A stretch of 25,410 nt of DNA from an uncultured Christensenellaceae bacterium (GCA_910587365.1 CAJUKJ010000021.1:1-25410); one strand, 5' to 3'. Shown: positions 13,795 through 22,275, counted from the stretch's first letter. Notes: a model not told the origin generated them from the letters alone. Translations and numbers: made by a program.

Positions 13795-15374
13795 CTGCGA
13801 AGTGGATAATATTAACCAAAGTGCATCTGGAGGGCGTTACGGGCATAAACCGTCTGCGCTATTCGCAGAACAAAAACGAAAAGCGCAAATCTGGTTTGGT
13901 TATCGGCTTCTGCGCGCTGTGCGCGCTCGTTTTGCTCGCGTTCGTATGCGTTTACGCCGTTGCGTTTGCAAAAATGGGGCTGGGCGGATATTTAATTTCG
14001 CTGTCCTTCGCGCTTGCCGCCTTAATTACGCTTACTTTCTCGCTTATGCGCGGGGCGCATATATTGTTTGCGATAAAAGACTTTGAATCCCTTGCGTCTT
14101 TGCCTTTAAAGAAGTCAGATATTTTAATTTCGCGGCTTATCGTATCGTATCTTGTGAATATAGCTTTCTGTGCGGTCGTTATAATCCCCTGCACAGCAGT
14201 CGCGTTCGTGTATAACGGTTTTAACGCGGAAATTGCAGCTTACGCACTTTTGGGGCTTATAGTATGCCCCGTAATTCCGCTCGTAATCGCAGACGTGTTC
14301 GGAACGCTGATTATGGTGGTAACGATGAATTTCCGCTATAAAGCCGTTTTGCAGACTGCTTTATACGCAATTTTGCTCGTGGCGATAATGGCGTGTTCCT
14401 TTCTCGTATCTTCCTTGGGCGATACCTCTGCGAATGAAATCGTAAGCACGATTGACGGCGGGCTTTTATATTACCCGCCGGCATGGCTTTTGCAACAGAG
14501 TATAGCCGGCAACGGCTTCTGGTGGTCGCTCATTCTTCTCGGTGCAAGTTTAGCGGTCGCGGCGGCGTTTACAGGCGTTTTGTCAGTAGTTTATTTCAAA
14601 ATAAACGCAAAATTAGTTTCCAATTCCGATAACGGAAAATTCGACGCGAAAAGGATAAAAGCGGGTTCGCCGTTTGCCGCTCTGTATAAAAACGAAATGT
14701 CGCGGTTGTTATCGTCGCCCGCATACCTTTTAAACTCAACTGCGGGACTTATTCTTCTTATAATTCTAAGTATAGGTACGATTTTTTTCAATCCCGTCGA
14801 TTTAATGGGTTCAATAGAGGGTGCGGACGCGGCAACGATAAGCGAAATCAAGTACATGTTTTGCGCCGTCGTTGCGTTTTCGGTCGGGCTTACCATTCCG
14901 TCGTCAGCCGCACTTTCTCTGGAAGGCAGTCGCAGATGGATTGCGTTTACTTTGCCCGTTTCTCCGCTGAAAATACTTCTTGCCAAGGCGTTCGTCGGAC
15001 TTTCGCTGTCGGGAACGGTCGGCGTGGCGTGTTCGGCAATATTGACGATAACTCTCGGTATGAACGCTTTGCAGGTGTGCCTTATGTTCGTTACGGTAAT
15101 TTCGTTTTCACTGTTTTCGTCGTTTTTCGGCATATTTATAAACAGCAAATTGCCGAAATACGATTGGACTAACGAAGGGCAGGTGGTAAAAAGGGGTGCG
15201 GCGTCTACTGTATGCACGGTTGCGGGTATGTTGCCGCCGTTAGCGGTGTTTATGTTCGGCAGTGTGTTGCCCGTATCTATAGCGTTCGTAATTCTCGGTA
15301 TGGACGCGCTCTATCTCGTCGCTACGGTCGTAAGTATAATTTTAATTAGTAAAACCAAACTTCAGGATAAATAG
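13791..15374 (+). CDS. ABC-2-type transporter permease
   Basis: This 527-residue protein has about twelve hydrophobic segments arranged as two groups of six, with a hydrophilic stretch in the middle (about 275-300). It lacks an ATPase domain and fits the membrane half of an exporter with the preceding ATPase. The start overlaps the ATPase stop by 4 bp, with GGAGGTG about 12 nt upstream. Clostridial exporters of this size (putative ABC exporter families) are poorly characterised, so antibiotic, peptide or lipid export are all possible. Confidence 0.85.
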   Translation: MTAKWIILTKVHLEGVTGINRLRYSQNKNEKRKSGLVIGFCALCALVLLAFVCVYAVAFAKMGLGGYLISLSFALAALITLTFSLMRGAHILFAIKDFESLASLPLKKSDILISRLIVSYLVNIAFCAVVIIPCTAVAFVYNGFNAEIAAYALLGLIVCPVIPLVIADVFGTLIMVVTMNFRYKAVLQTALYAILLVAIMACSFLVSSLGDTSANEIVSTIDGGLLYYPPAWLLQQSIAGNGFWWSLILLGASLAVAAAFTGVLSVVYFKINAKLVSNSDNGKFDAKRIKAGSPFAALYKNEMSRLLSSPAYLLNSTAGLILLIILSIGTIFFNPVDLMGSIEGADAATISEIKYMFCAVVAFSVGLTIPSSAALSLEGSRRWIAFTLPVSPLKILLAKAFVGLSLSGTVGVACSAILTITLGMNALQVCLMFVTVISFSLFSSFFGIFINSKLPKYDWTNEGQVVKRGAASTVCTVAGMLPPLAVFMFGSVLPVSIAFVILGMDALYLVATVVSIILISKTKLQDK

Positions 15375-15437
15375 AGTTTAATATATATAGTCGGTAATGT
15401 AAATCGCACTTACCATAGGGAATTAATAACTACAAAG

Positions 15438-15466
15438 AAAAAGCAAGGTCTTATAGCCCTTGCTTT
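15438..15466. terminator. Bidirectional terminator, permease / PstS-like gene
   Basis: AAAGCAAGG (15440-15448) pairs with CCTTGCTTT (15458-15466). The T-run is better on the minus strand (CTTTTTCTTT), serving mainly the PstS-like gene. Confidence 0.75.
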
Positions 15467-15492
15467 AATTACACCCTTACGGCTGAATTCTT

Positions 15493-16674
15493 TTATTTCA
15501 GCGGAGTATATCCGCATTTTTCAATAAGCTTTTGACCCTGAGGGGAAAGTATCCAGTCGATAAGTTTTTTCGTGTTTCCCTGCGGCTGACCGTTGGTTAC
15601 CGCGTAAAAGTTAACGGTAAAGGGATAGCTTCCGTTTTTTATGTTTTCAACCGATGGCTCGACGCCGTCTATTTTAAGAAGCTTCGCGTCGGGGTTGGGG
15701 TACATCGTGTTCGCAAAAAACCTGTACGAATATCCCAGCGCGGGCTGAACGCCTTTCCACTCTACCGAAACCTGTTGCATTAAACTGTTGCTGCCAATAA
15801 GGCTTTTATCGGGCAGTGGCTGCGGAGCCTGTATGGGCATATCCCCCATAACCTGCTGCAATCCCGTCTGGCTGCCGGAGCCTTCGGGACGTTGAAAGGC
15901 AATTATGTTTCCGCCCTCTTTCCAGCCCAATGTGCGCCATTTTGCGGTTTTCCCCGAATATATATTGCGTATTTGCTGTAAGCTAAGCCCCTCTACGGGA
16001 TTGCTCGCGCCGACAATAAATACGAAGGCTTCCTTGCCGATAGGGGTAAATTCAAGTTGCACGCCCGCGTCCGCCGCTTTTTTAAGCTGGCTTTCAGACG
16101 CGCCGGCAACGAAAATTACGTCGCGCCCTCCTCCGATAATGCCGTCGTATGCTTTAAGTGTATTGGTAAACATAACGCTTTCGGGGGCGTAAGCTTGCCT
16201 GTCGTAAACTGTTTCGGCAATCGCGCAGTAAACGGGGTAAAGTGCCAACGCCCCGTCCATTACGGGCAGGTTGCCGTCAAGTACAAGCGTAGAGGTTTCG
16301 CCGAGCTTAGCCGTCTGCGAATTTTCCGTAAACGGTTCGTAGACCGAAATATCGGGTTCGCTGCCTTCTGTCGGCAGGTTGCCTTTCAGCCACCAATTTC
16401 CGCGCAGTGCGTTTGGGAAAAGTGCGGCGGACAGCGCGACGACTATTGCAAGCGAAATGCAGAGCGGGGCAAGTCTTTTTGTGTGCTTTATCCAAAGCAG
16501 CACGGTAAATCCCGTACACGCCAAAAGTATCAAAGCAATAGGCAGTGCGCCCACTATATTGTCAACCGCGCGGATAGCCTTAAAATATTCGTATCTGTAT
16601 AATAGATACCCGCCTGCGGCGAATATTCCCGCAGTCAGTAATGTACGCACCGCGTTAAATGCAATTTTTTTCAT
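15493..16674 (-). CDS. Membrane-anchored PstS-like substrate-binding protein
   Basis: This 393-residue protein has three N-terminal hydrophobic helices (about 5-30, 38-62 and 70-92) before a periplasmic-binding-protein domain. The domain has phosphate-type signatures: GGGRDVIFVAG, then SLQQIRNIYSGKTAKW, then RPEGSGSQTG, matching the LTxxQIxxIYxGKxxxW and R-x-x-GSGT motifs of PstS proteins. Canonical PstS is a lipoprotein without three helices, and no pstC, pstA, pstB or phoU gene is present, so it may be a sensor or scavenging protein rather than a pump subunit. I chose the ATG at 16674, which follows an AGGTGG site; a reading to 16824 overlaps the upstream gene. Confidence 0.75.
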   Translation of the reverse strand: MKKIAFNAVRTLLTAGIFAAGGYLLYRYEYFKAIRAVDNIVGALPIALILLACTGFTVLLWIKHTKRLAPLCISLAIVVALSAALFPNALRGNWWLKGNLPTEGSEPDISVYEPFTENSQTAKLGETSTLVLDGNLPVMDGALALYPVYCAIAETVYDRQAYAPESVMFTNTLKAYDGIIGGGRDVIFVAGASESQLKKAADAGVQLEFTPIGKEAFVFIVGASNPVEGLSLQQIRNIYSGKTAKWRTLGWKEGGNIIAFQRPEGSGSQTGLQQVMGDMPIQAPQPLPDKSLIGSNSLMQQVSVEWKGVQPALGYSYRFFANTMYPNPDAKLLKIDGVEPSVENIKNGSYPFTVNFYAVTNGQPQGNTKKLIDWILSPQGQKLIEKCGYTPLK

Positions 16675-16682
16675 GGTGCCAC

Positions 16683-17021
16683 CTACATAAAGCGTATATA
16701 TGCCACTCCCGTACTGAACAGTATGACAGTCACAACAAACGCAACTATCGGTAATACTATTGCGATAACCGAAATTACCGTACCCGATTTGCCTATTTTG
16801 TCTTTGCCGAGGCATAAAGCGCATATTCCCGATATTATTCCCCCGACGGGCATAAATAATGCTATAAGCATAAAAAGCAGTCCGACAGGCAGCAGTATAT
16901 ATATTAAATATGCCAACGCAAACCCGAACAGGAAAACCACGACCGCGCCTAAGTCAAACCCCAAAGCGATGGCGGGCAGTTTACTCTTTTGCGGCAAATT
17001 GCCGCCGTTTTTATCGTCCAT
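16683..17021 (-). CDS. Small membrane protein (DUF4190-like)
   Basis: This 112-residue protein has a short hydrophilic N-terminus and three or four hydrophobic helices (about 17-40, 43-75, 83-107) with Gly-rich turns (PVGGIISGICALCLG), like the DUF4190 type of small Gram-positive membrane proteins. An AGGAGG site precedes the ATG. Its stop is 8 bp before the PstS-like gene, so the two form an operon. Function is unknown; the pairing suggests a membrane partner of the binding protein. Confidence 0.7.
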   Translation of the reverse strand: MDDKNGGNLPQKSKLPAIALGFDLGAVVVFLFGFALAYLIYILLPVGLLFMLIALFMPVGGIISGICALCLGKDKIGKSGTVISVIAIVLPIVAFVVTVILFSTGVAYIRFM

Positions 17022-17073
17022 ATAGTACCTCCTTAATAATATTGTACATCGAACTTGGTAGATATGCCGTAAC

Positions 17074-17120
17074 TTTCACTTTACATTTTTGTCACTTTCG
17101 CTTTACAAAATAATTTTACA
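17074..17120. promoter_or_regulatory. TTTACA direct repeats upstream of the PstS-like operon
   Basis: TTTCACTTTACA (17074-17085) and TTTCGCTTTACA (17096-17107) are 22 bp apart, and another TTTACA lies at 17115-17120. PhoP/PhoB boxes are TTxACA-like direct repeats with about 11-bp periodicity, so phosphate control is possible. On the minus strand TACAAT (17046-17041) is a candidate -10 without a -35, as in activator-dependent promoters. The sites could also serve the divergent gene at 17218. Confidence 0.4.
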
Positions 17121-17126
17121 ATTCTT

Positions 17127-17187
17127 ATTGCAATGTTTTTAACGATGAATTGCAATTGATTTACACGTACTTTTAAAGTATTATATA
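17127..17187 (+). promoter_or_regulatory. Promoter and paired ATTGCAAT sites of the GH105-like gene
   Basis: TTTACA (17160-17165) and TATATA (17182-17187) with a 16-bp spacer form a promoter. Just upstream the palindrome ATTGCAAT occurs twice, at 17127-17134 and 17149-17156, with centres 22 bp (two helical turns) apart. This suits an activator bound beside the -35. Confidence 0.5.
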
Positions 17188-17217
17188 GTCGTAATTATGT
17201 AAGTTTAAGGAGGAATT

Positions 17218-19530
17218 ATGAAATTAAAAAATACGGCAGCGGTAGTTCTGGCAACAGCAATAGCAATGCCTTGCGTATTAAGCATTGCGGGTTGCGGAAA
17301 AAAGGACGACGCAAAAAAGGATAAAACGGCTTACGGAAACATAACGAATACGGCAACAGTTAAAAAGCCTTCAAACGACGTGACTGTCAGGCTGATAAGG
17401 GGCAAAAACGTCCTTAAAGAGGAAGCGGGCGAATTGAATTACGAAGAGGCTTTGCAGGCAGGCGACGTAATAGAAATCGAATCCGACTACAAGTATATAA
17501 ACATAAACCTGTTTGAAGAATTGGGCGAGCAGATGGTCTACTCCCCGACGGGAAGATTTACTTTTCAGATTCCGTCAACGGCTTCGCAGGTTACTTATAA
17601 AAGCGGAACGTTCGGGGGCGGCAGCCATACTTTCACGGCAAGCAAGGCAAGCGACGCGCAGGTTGCAAAAGCAAACCGCAACCTTACCGTAAACCCTTAC
17701 GACTATATGTACGTTGACGAAAAGAACGACCAGTCGGCGGCAAACAACGCAATGGACGCTGCGCTTACCGAATCGCAGGCACTTGAACAGGTGGCGGCTT
17801 ATCCCCACGCATACGCAAACAGGGTAACGAGAAACGAGGTCGGCTTCTATGCCCGCAACGCGATAGACGGGGGAACGGAGTCGGGCGGTCACGGAAATTA
17901 TCCTTATCAGTCCTGGGGTTACAACCAGATGACCGACGCACAGTTTACCGTTTATTTCGGACGCGAGGTTTCAATAAATCAGGTCGGCTTTGTGCTTCGC
18001 GCGGACTATTCAAAATCCAACAACAAAGAACACGACACTTATTGGGACAGCGTAACCCTTGAATTTTCCGACGGCAGCACGCAAAGCATAACCGAGTTTG
18101 AGAAGAGCGGGGATATACAGAAGTTCGGCATAAGCGAGGTTTCTACTACGTATATCCGCATCAAGGATATTAAAGAGGTTCAAAATTTAACGGGTTCGGA
18201 AATGTACGCCGCCCTTACCGAGTTTGAAGCCTACGGCAGTGAAAAAGTAACAAAAAACGAAGCTGCGGTAAAGACAAGCATTACCCCGACGTTCGGAGGA
18301 AAAGATCAGACTAAGTTTACCACTTCGGATTTTAACTATCAGGATATAAAGGATATTATGGACAAGTCAAACGACTGGTTCATTGAAAAGACGGAAAATA
18401 CCGACTTTAAAATACCCAACCACGACGGTTCTCCTATGCAGGTAAAGATAAACGATGCGGGATGGAAGGACGCGGTATATTATTCGGGGCTTACCGAAGC
18501 GTTCCTTACCACGGGGGATATGGACGAATATTATTTCCTCCGCGGCGTAGGCAACGGCTTTTCGTACAAAGTGAACGACGGACATATCACGCCGCACGGC
18601 GACGACTACCAGATAGGCGAAACGTATTTAATGCTTGACGACTTGCTTGAAGCTTCTTATAAAACCGCAGGCGTGTTCGCCAATGCGGAGTACAACCTCG
18701 CAAGGAAGATGGACGATAAAACCCCGCCTAAGGTTACGGGCGGGGAGTGGATAGATTCTTCCAGGGATTGGAGCCATATGGGCTGGTGGTGGTGCGACGC
18801 GCTGTATATGGCGATGAATACGTATACTCTGCTGACCCTTAAAACGGGCGACAAAAAGTACGTTGAACAGGCGTATGAGGGCTATAAATATTGGAAAGGC
18901 AACCTGTATAACGAAAAGTACCATTTGTGGCACAGGGATCAGAAACAGTTCCAGGATTGGACAACTTTAACTGACGAAGACGGCAATAAGGTTGCAACTT
19001 TCTGGTCGCGCGGAAACGCTTGGGTTCACGCCGCACTTGCGAAACAGCTTATGTATCTCGATAAAGACGAATTCCCCGAAATTTACGCGGAATACGAACA
19101 GGACTATAAGGATATTTCCGCATCCCTTGCGCAGTACCAGCGCGCGGACGGCACTTGGAACGCTTCCATTATTGACCCCGATTTTTACGGCGGTAAGGAA
19201 AGTACCGGAACAATGGGCTTTATTTACGCATATTGTATAGGCTTACGCCTCGGCGTACTTGACGCAAAGACGTATTATCCAATAGTTAAAGACGCGTGGA
19301 ACGGCATAGTTGATGAATGTATTTTTGAAAGTGGTCAGGTAGGCTATATGCAGACGACGGGGTACCAACCCAAAAATTACAAGGACGAGGAAACGAGTAA
19401 GGGGAATACACACGAGTTCGGTATGGGCTTGTTTCTGCTTGCATGCTCGGGAATGATGAGTATTTGCAGCGATTATCAGACGCCGTCGATAATTGTCCCC
19501 GCAGACCCGCAGGCGGCATTGCTCGGTTAA
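17218..19530 (+). CDS. GH105-like glycoside hydrolase lipoprotein with discoidin domain
   Basis: This 770-residue protein begins with a lipoprotein signal peptide (lipobox IAGC, Cys26) followed by a Lys/Asp-rich linker. Residues about 190-350 resemble an F5/8-type C (discoidin/CBM32) domain: an AIDGG segment, a central Trp, and a TEFEAYG ending. Residues about 375-755 look like the six-hairpin barrel of GH105 unsaturated rhamnogalacturonyl hydrolases (YteR type): HGDDYQIGE with Asp462, a WWWCDALYMA segment with likely catalytic Asp527, WSRGNAWV, YQRADGTW and HEFGMG. It likely trims unsaturated sugar chains from pectin-like or glycosaminoglycan fragments at the cell surface. An AAGGAGG site precedes the ATG. 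No other carbohydrate genes lie near, so substrate is open. Confidence 0.8.
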   Translation: MKLKNTAAVVLATAIAMPCVLSIAGCGKKDDAKKDKTAYGNITNTATVKKPSNDVTVRLIRGKNVLKEEAGELNYEEALQAGDVIEIESDYKYININLFEELGEQMVYSPTGRFTFQIPSTASQVTYKSGTFGGGSHTFTASKASDAQVAKANRNLTVNPYDYMYVDEKNDQSAANNAMDAALTESQALEQVAAYPHAYANRVTRNEVGFYARNAIDGGTESGGHGNYPYQSWGYNQMTDAQFTVYFGREVSINQVGFVLRADYSKSNNKEHDTYWDSVTLEFSDGSTQSITEFEKSGDIQKFGISEVSTTYIRIKDIKEVQNLTGSEMYAALTEFEAYGSEKVTKNEAAVKTSITPTFGGKDQTKFTTSDFNYQDIKDIMDKSNDWFIEKTENTDFKIPNHDGSPMQVKINDAGWKDAVYYSGLTEAFLTTGDMDEYYFLRGVGNGFSYKVNDGHITPHGDDYQIGETYLMLDDLLEASYKTAGVFANAEYNLARKMDDKTPPKVTGGEWIDSSRDWSHMGWWWCDALYMAMNTYTLLTLKTGDKKYVEQAYEGYKYWKGNLYNEKYHLWHRDQKQFQDWTTLTDEDGNKVATFWSRGNAWVHAALAKQLMYLDKDEFPEIYAEYEQDYKDISASLAQYQRADGTWNASIIDPDFYGGKESTGTMGFIYAYCIGLRLGVLDAKTYYPIVKDAWNGIVDECIFESGQVGYMQTTGYQPKNYKDEETSKGNTHEFGMGLFLLACSGMMSICSDYQTPSIIVPADPQAALLG

Positions 19531-19542
19531 TAAAAGTACAAC

Positions 19543-19571
19543 AAAAAAGGAAGGCTTAGCCTTCCTTTTTT
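19543..19571. terminator. Bidirectional terminator after the GH105-like gene
   Basis: AAAAAAGGAAGGC (19543-19555) pairs with GCCTTCCTTTTTT (19559-19571) across a 3-nt loop. It serves this gene and the convergent zinc-ribbon gene. Confidence 0.88.
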
Positions 19572-19585
19572 GGTTTTGGATTAAA

Positions 19586-19921
19586 TTAGTTTTTGGTGTC
19601 GCAAAGCATTAAAATACCTGCAATCATGTTTACGAAGAGGAATGCGCAAATCTTGAAACCTATGCCGACAGGACGATTTTCTTTAATTGCCTTGCTGTAA
19701 TGTAAGGTCATAGGAATCATCCACGCAAGGGGAATCAGAAAGCAGAACGCGCCTGCTATACATCCGAGGATCATAAACACTTTTGCAATGGTCTGCAAAG
19801 TAGAAGGTTCTGCGGGTGCTGCTATTGCAGCAGCAGGAGCTGCGTCTGTTGCACAGCCGCAGCCGGGGCATATGACCGCTTCATCTTCTAATTGCGCACC
19901 GCAATTTTTACAGTATTTCAT
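19586..19921 (-). CDS. Zinc-ribbon membrane protein
   Basis: This 111-residue protein starts with a short zinc ribbon (Cys4-x2-Cys7 and Cys18-x2-Cys21), then an Ala/Pro-rich linker (about 25-40), and two hydrophobic helices (about 45-70 and 88-107). This layout is common in Firmicutes as a zinc-ribbon domain-containing protein with no known function. A GGGAG site lies before the ATG. It is a single gene with a shared terminator. Confidence 0.8.
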   Translation of the reverse strand: MKYCKNCGAQLEDEAVICPGCGCATDAAPAAAIAAPAEPSTLQTIAKVFMILGCIAGAFCFLIPLAWMIPMTLHYSKAIKENRPVGIGFKICAFLFVNMIAGILMLCDTKN

Positions 19922-20044
19922 ATTAATCTCCCTTTAATATTTATTAATATAAATATACTATAACAAAACCCGTAAGTCAACCGTTTTGCCGAAATTTGTT
20001 CAGGTAAATTGCTCCAATTTTACTGATTAAACTGAATTTTATTA

Positions 20045-20080
20045 AAAAGTGCGCCCGCTACGGCAATAGCCGTAACGGGC
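20045..20080 (-). terminator. Terminator of the restriction-modification gene
   Basis: A 12-bp stem (20053-20064 with 20069-20080, 4-nt loop) contains one mismatch on the plus strand that becomes a G-U pair in minus-strand RNA, and a T-run (CACTTTTTAAT) follows on the minus strand. It lies 30 nt beyond the stop. The rest of 19922-20110 is AT-rich with no other call. Confidence 0.8.
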
Positions 20081-20110
20081 GTTAATGCTTAAATTAAGTA
20101 TTTAAATAGT

Positions 20111-22156
20111 TTAAATTCCCCATTCTTCACTGTGTATTAATTCATAATGTCTGTCTTTCAGGCAGTCTGCGCCGTTATCGACGGAAGGAAACTCTTCGGC
20201 AATTTCCTCAATCAAAGCACGTAATAATTTATCTCCCATTATGTTGCCGTATTTCCCGCGTAAAGCCTTTTCGTACCAGTCACATAAATCTTGTTCGGTT
20301 ATTATGCTTTGTATTCTGCTTTTCCATCCGATTTGCGTTAAAAGTGAAATTATTACGCTTTTTTCCGCATCTTTACAAACGATGATTATTTTATCACTGT
20401 TTACGCTTGAAACAATATTTTCGGCACGGTCGATATCCAATGATAAATGCTTTATTTGAACGGCGGGACCCCAGTTTGAATACATATCCAAGCCTCTGTC
20501 GGCAGCGTTGGTAACGCCTACGCGGAACACCTTGGCGTCTTGTACGGATGTGGGATTGGAAAAATCTATACACATTACCGAACGTGTAAAATCTTCAAAT
20601 TCTTTAACCATATCCAGTTTATCTTTGTTTATTGAAATTTCAACTTTTAATTCCAAGGCGTCTATTAAAGTGGAAAAGAGTGCAAAAACTACGATTTCGT
20701 AAACTTTATCCAAACTTCTTTTTAACCCAGCCTCTGCCCAGAAAGCGTTTATAAAAGATTTTATGTTAAAGTCATTTCTGGTTGCTTTTAAACAACTGTC
20801 TAACGCCAACGACAATTGGCTGTGTTTGTTTGCAAAACTCTGATATATGTAAGCCTCAACAACACCGTTGCCGCGTCTGTTTTCTTCGGCAAGAATGTTT
20901 ATTTGCTGCGGGGTTATGGCGTTAAATATATCGTCTTGGAATTTCGCACTTGAATTACATTTTCTTCCAAGCATTTTAATGCTTATGTCGTCGCGCCAAG
21001 CCTTGCTTTTTGTACGGTAAGTTTCTAACTTACTTGTATCTATATCTTTAAAAACTCTGTCGCGGTGCAATATTTCTGCTATTTGTATGGGCTTGTATAA
21101 ATGAACTCTTGATTTTCTTATTACGTTATCCAACGCAGCTTTTGCGTTTGCCAAGTCTGTATTCATATTATTTTCCTTTGTTTTTAATGCTAAAACCATT
21201 TGCCGTGCTACTGCCGATATAAGCGGAACAGCAACGCTGTTTCCCGTTTGGTGTTTTATATGTCCGTAATTTACTACAATTTTGTAAGTATCAGGAAATC
21301 CTTGAAGCCTGAGCATTTCCCTTTCTGTCGGACGGCGTTCATTATTCACTAAAATATAATTTGCCGAAGCGCCTGCCCTTAGTGCCGAGCTGTAAGGGTG
21401 GGGAGTGATGCAACCTGCTATATTTTCATGGGAAATATAGGGCTTAGGGTAATTTTTGTCTTTCATTCTTTCCATTCTGGAATTGCGTATATTGTCCTTA
21501 ACGTAATAACGCTTATCAACATTATCTTCCAGAATATCGGAAAGAGATTTACATTCGGTTTCAGGAAAAGGGTCGGGAAATTCAAATTTCACTTTATCAA
21601 GAAAACCGCATATTATAATACGTTCTCTTTTTTGTGGAACCCCAAAATCAATAGCATTTAGTACCTTATAAAATACGTTGTAACCCAGTTCATTTAAATG
21701 ATTGATAATAGTATTAAAGGTTTTGCCTTGATTGTGCGCTTTAAGATTTTTTACATTTTCAAGCATAAATGCAGGGGGGCGTTTGTCTTTTAAAATGCGT
21801 TCTATTTCAAAAAATAATGCGCCTTGCGTTTCGTGGTTAAACCCCGACTTGCTACCTGCTATGGAAAAAGGTTGACAAGGAAATCCTGCAAGTAATACAT
21901 CGAAATCGGGAATTTCGCTTGACTGAATTTTGGTAATATCCCCAGACGGATATTCGCCGAAGTTGGCAAAATAAGTTTTACAGGCGTTTTTATCCCATTC
22001 CGAAGAAAATACGCATTTTCCGCCCACGCTTTCAAAACCGAGGCGGATACCGCCTATTCCTGCAAATAAATCTATAAACCTGAAGCTTTCCCAATTTTTT
22101 TTCTTATTCAACGGTAAGCTTGGCACTTTGTCAAAAAAGGACATTTGTTTTGACAT
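20111..22156 (-). CDS. Fused HaeII-like C5-cytosine methyltransferase and restriction endonuclease
   Basis: This 681-residue protein joins both halves of a type II system. Residues 1 to about 325 are a complete C5-cytosine methyltransferase: motif I DLFAGIGGIRLGFE, motif IV GFPCQPFS with catalytic Cys94, motif VI ENVKNL, motif VIII QKRERIIICG, motif IX RRPTEREMLRLQGFP, motif X GNSVAVPL. Residues 331-681 look like the HaeII endonuclease family (PF09554): SRVHLYKPIQIAEIL, WRDDISIKMLGRK, SSAKFQDDIF and ENRRGNGVVEAYIY; GLDMYS...QIKH (Asp557, Gln567, Lys569) is a plausible PD-(D/E)XK-type active site. HaeII cuts RGCGCY, so that target is likely but unproven. No Shine-Dalgarno precedes the ATG; the -10 box ends 8 nt before it. 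Codons look AT-richer than neighbours, consistent with transfer. Confidence 0.9.
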   Translation of the reverse strand: MSKQMSFFDKVPSLPLNKKKNWESFRFIDLFAGIGGIRLGFESVGGKCVFSSEWDKNACKTYFANFGEYPSGDITKIQSSEIPDFDVLLAGFPCQPFSIAGSKSGFNHETQGALFFEIERILKDKRPPAFMLENVKNLKAHNQGKTFNTIINHLNELGYNVFYKVLNAIDFGVPQKRERIIICGFLDKVKFEFPDPFPETECKSLSDILEDNVDKRYYVKDNIRNSRMERMKDKNYPKPYISHENIAGCITPHPYSSALRAGASANYILVNNERRPTEREMLRLQGFPDTYKIVVNYGHIKHQTGNSVAVPLISAVARQMVLALKTKENNMNTDLANAKAALDNVIRKSRVHLYKPIQIAEILHRDRVFKDIDTSKLETYRTKSKAWRDDISIKMLGRKCNSSAKFQDDIFNAITPQQINILAEENRRGNGVVEAYIYQSFANKHSQLSLALDSCLKATRNDFNIKSFINAFWAEAGLKRSLDKVYEIVVFALFSTLIDALELKVEISINKDKLDMVKEFEDFTRSVMCIDFSNPTSVQDAKVFRVGVTNAADRGLDMYSNWGPAVQIKHLSLDIDRAENIVSSVNSDKIIIVCKDAEKSVIISLLTQIGWKSRIQSIITEQDLCDWYEKALRGKYGNIMGDKLLRALIEEIAEEFPSVDNGADCLKDRHYELIHSEEWGI
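21166..21179 (-). promoter_or_regulatory. Internal Shine-Dalgarno and ATG for separate HaeII-like endonuclease
   Basis: On the minus strand AAAGGA (21179-21174) lies 7 nt before an in-frame ATG at 21166 (Met331). Starting there gives a 351-residue protein, from memory about the size of free R.HaeII. It could produce unfused endonuclease from the same mRNA, or be a relic of two separate genes. Confidence 0.6.
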
Positions 22157-22164
22157 ACGTTTAA

Positions 22165-22193
22165 ATTATAACATAATTTCTTTATTTTTTCAA
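22165..22193 (-). promoter_or_regulatory. Promoter of the restriction-modification gene, near-leaderless
   Basis: On the minus strand TTGAAA (22193-22188) and TATAAT (22170-22165) have a 17-bp spacer. Only 8 nt separate the -10 from the ATG at 22156, so transcription should start at or within a few bases of the start codon. Met5 at 22144 is an alternative start with a leader of about 14 nt. Confidence 0.65.
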
Positions 22194-22275
22194 GCGTATC
22201 ACGTATTTAAAACATATTGCGGTGCTTAGTCATTTTTTAAAATTAACACGGTGCATATGTTATTTTTATTTAATA

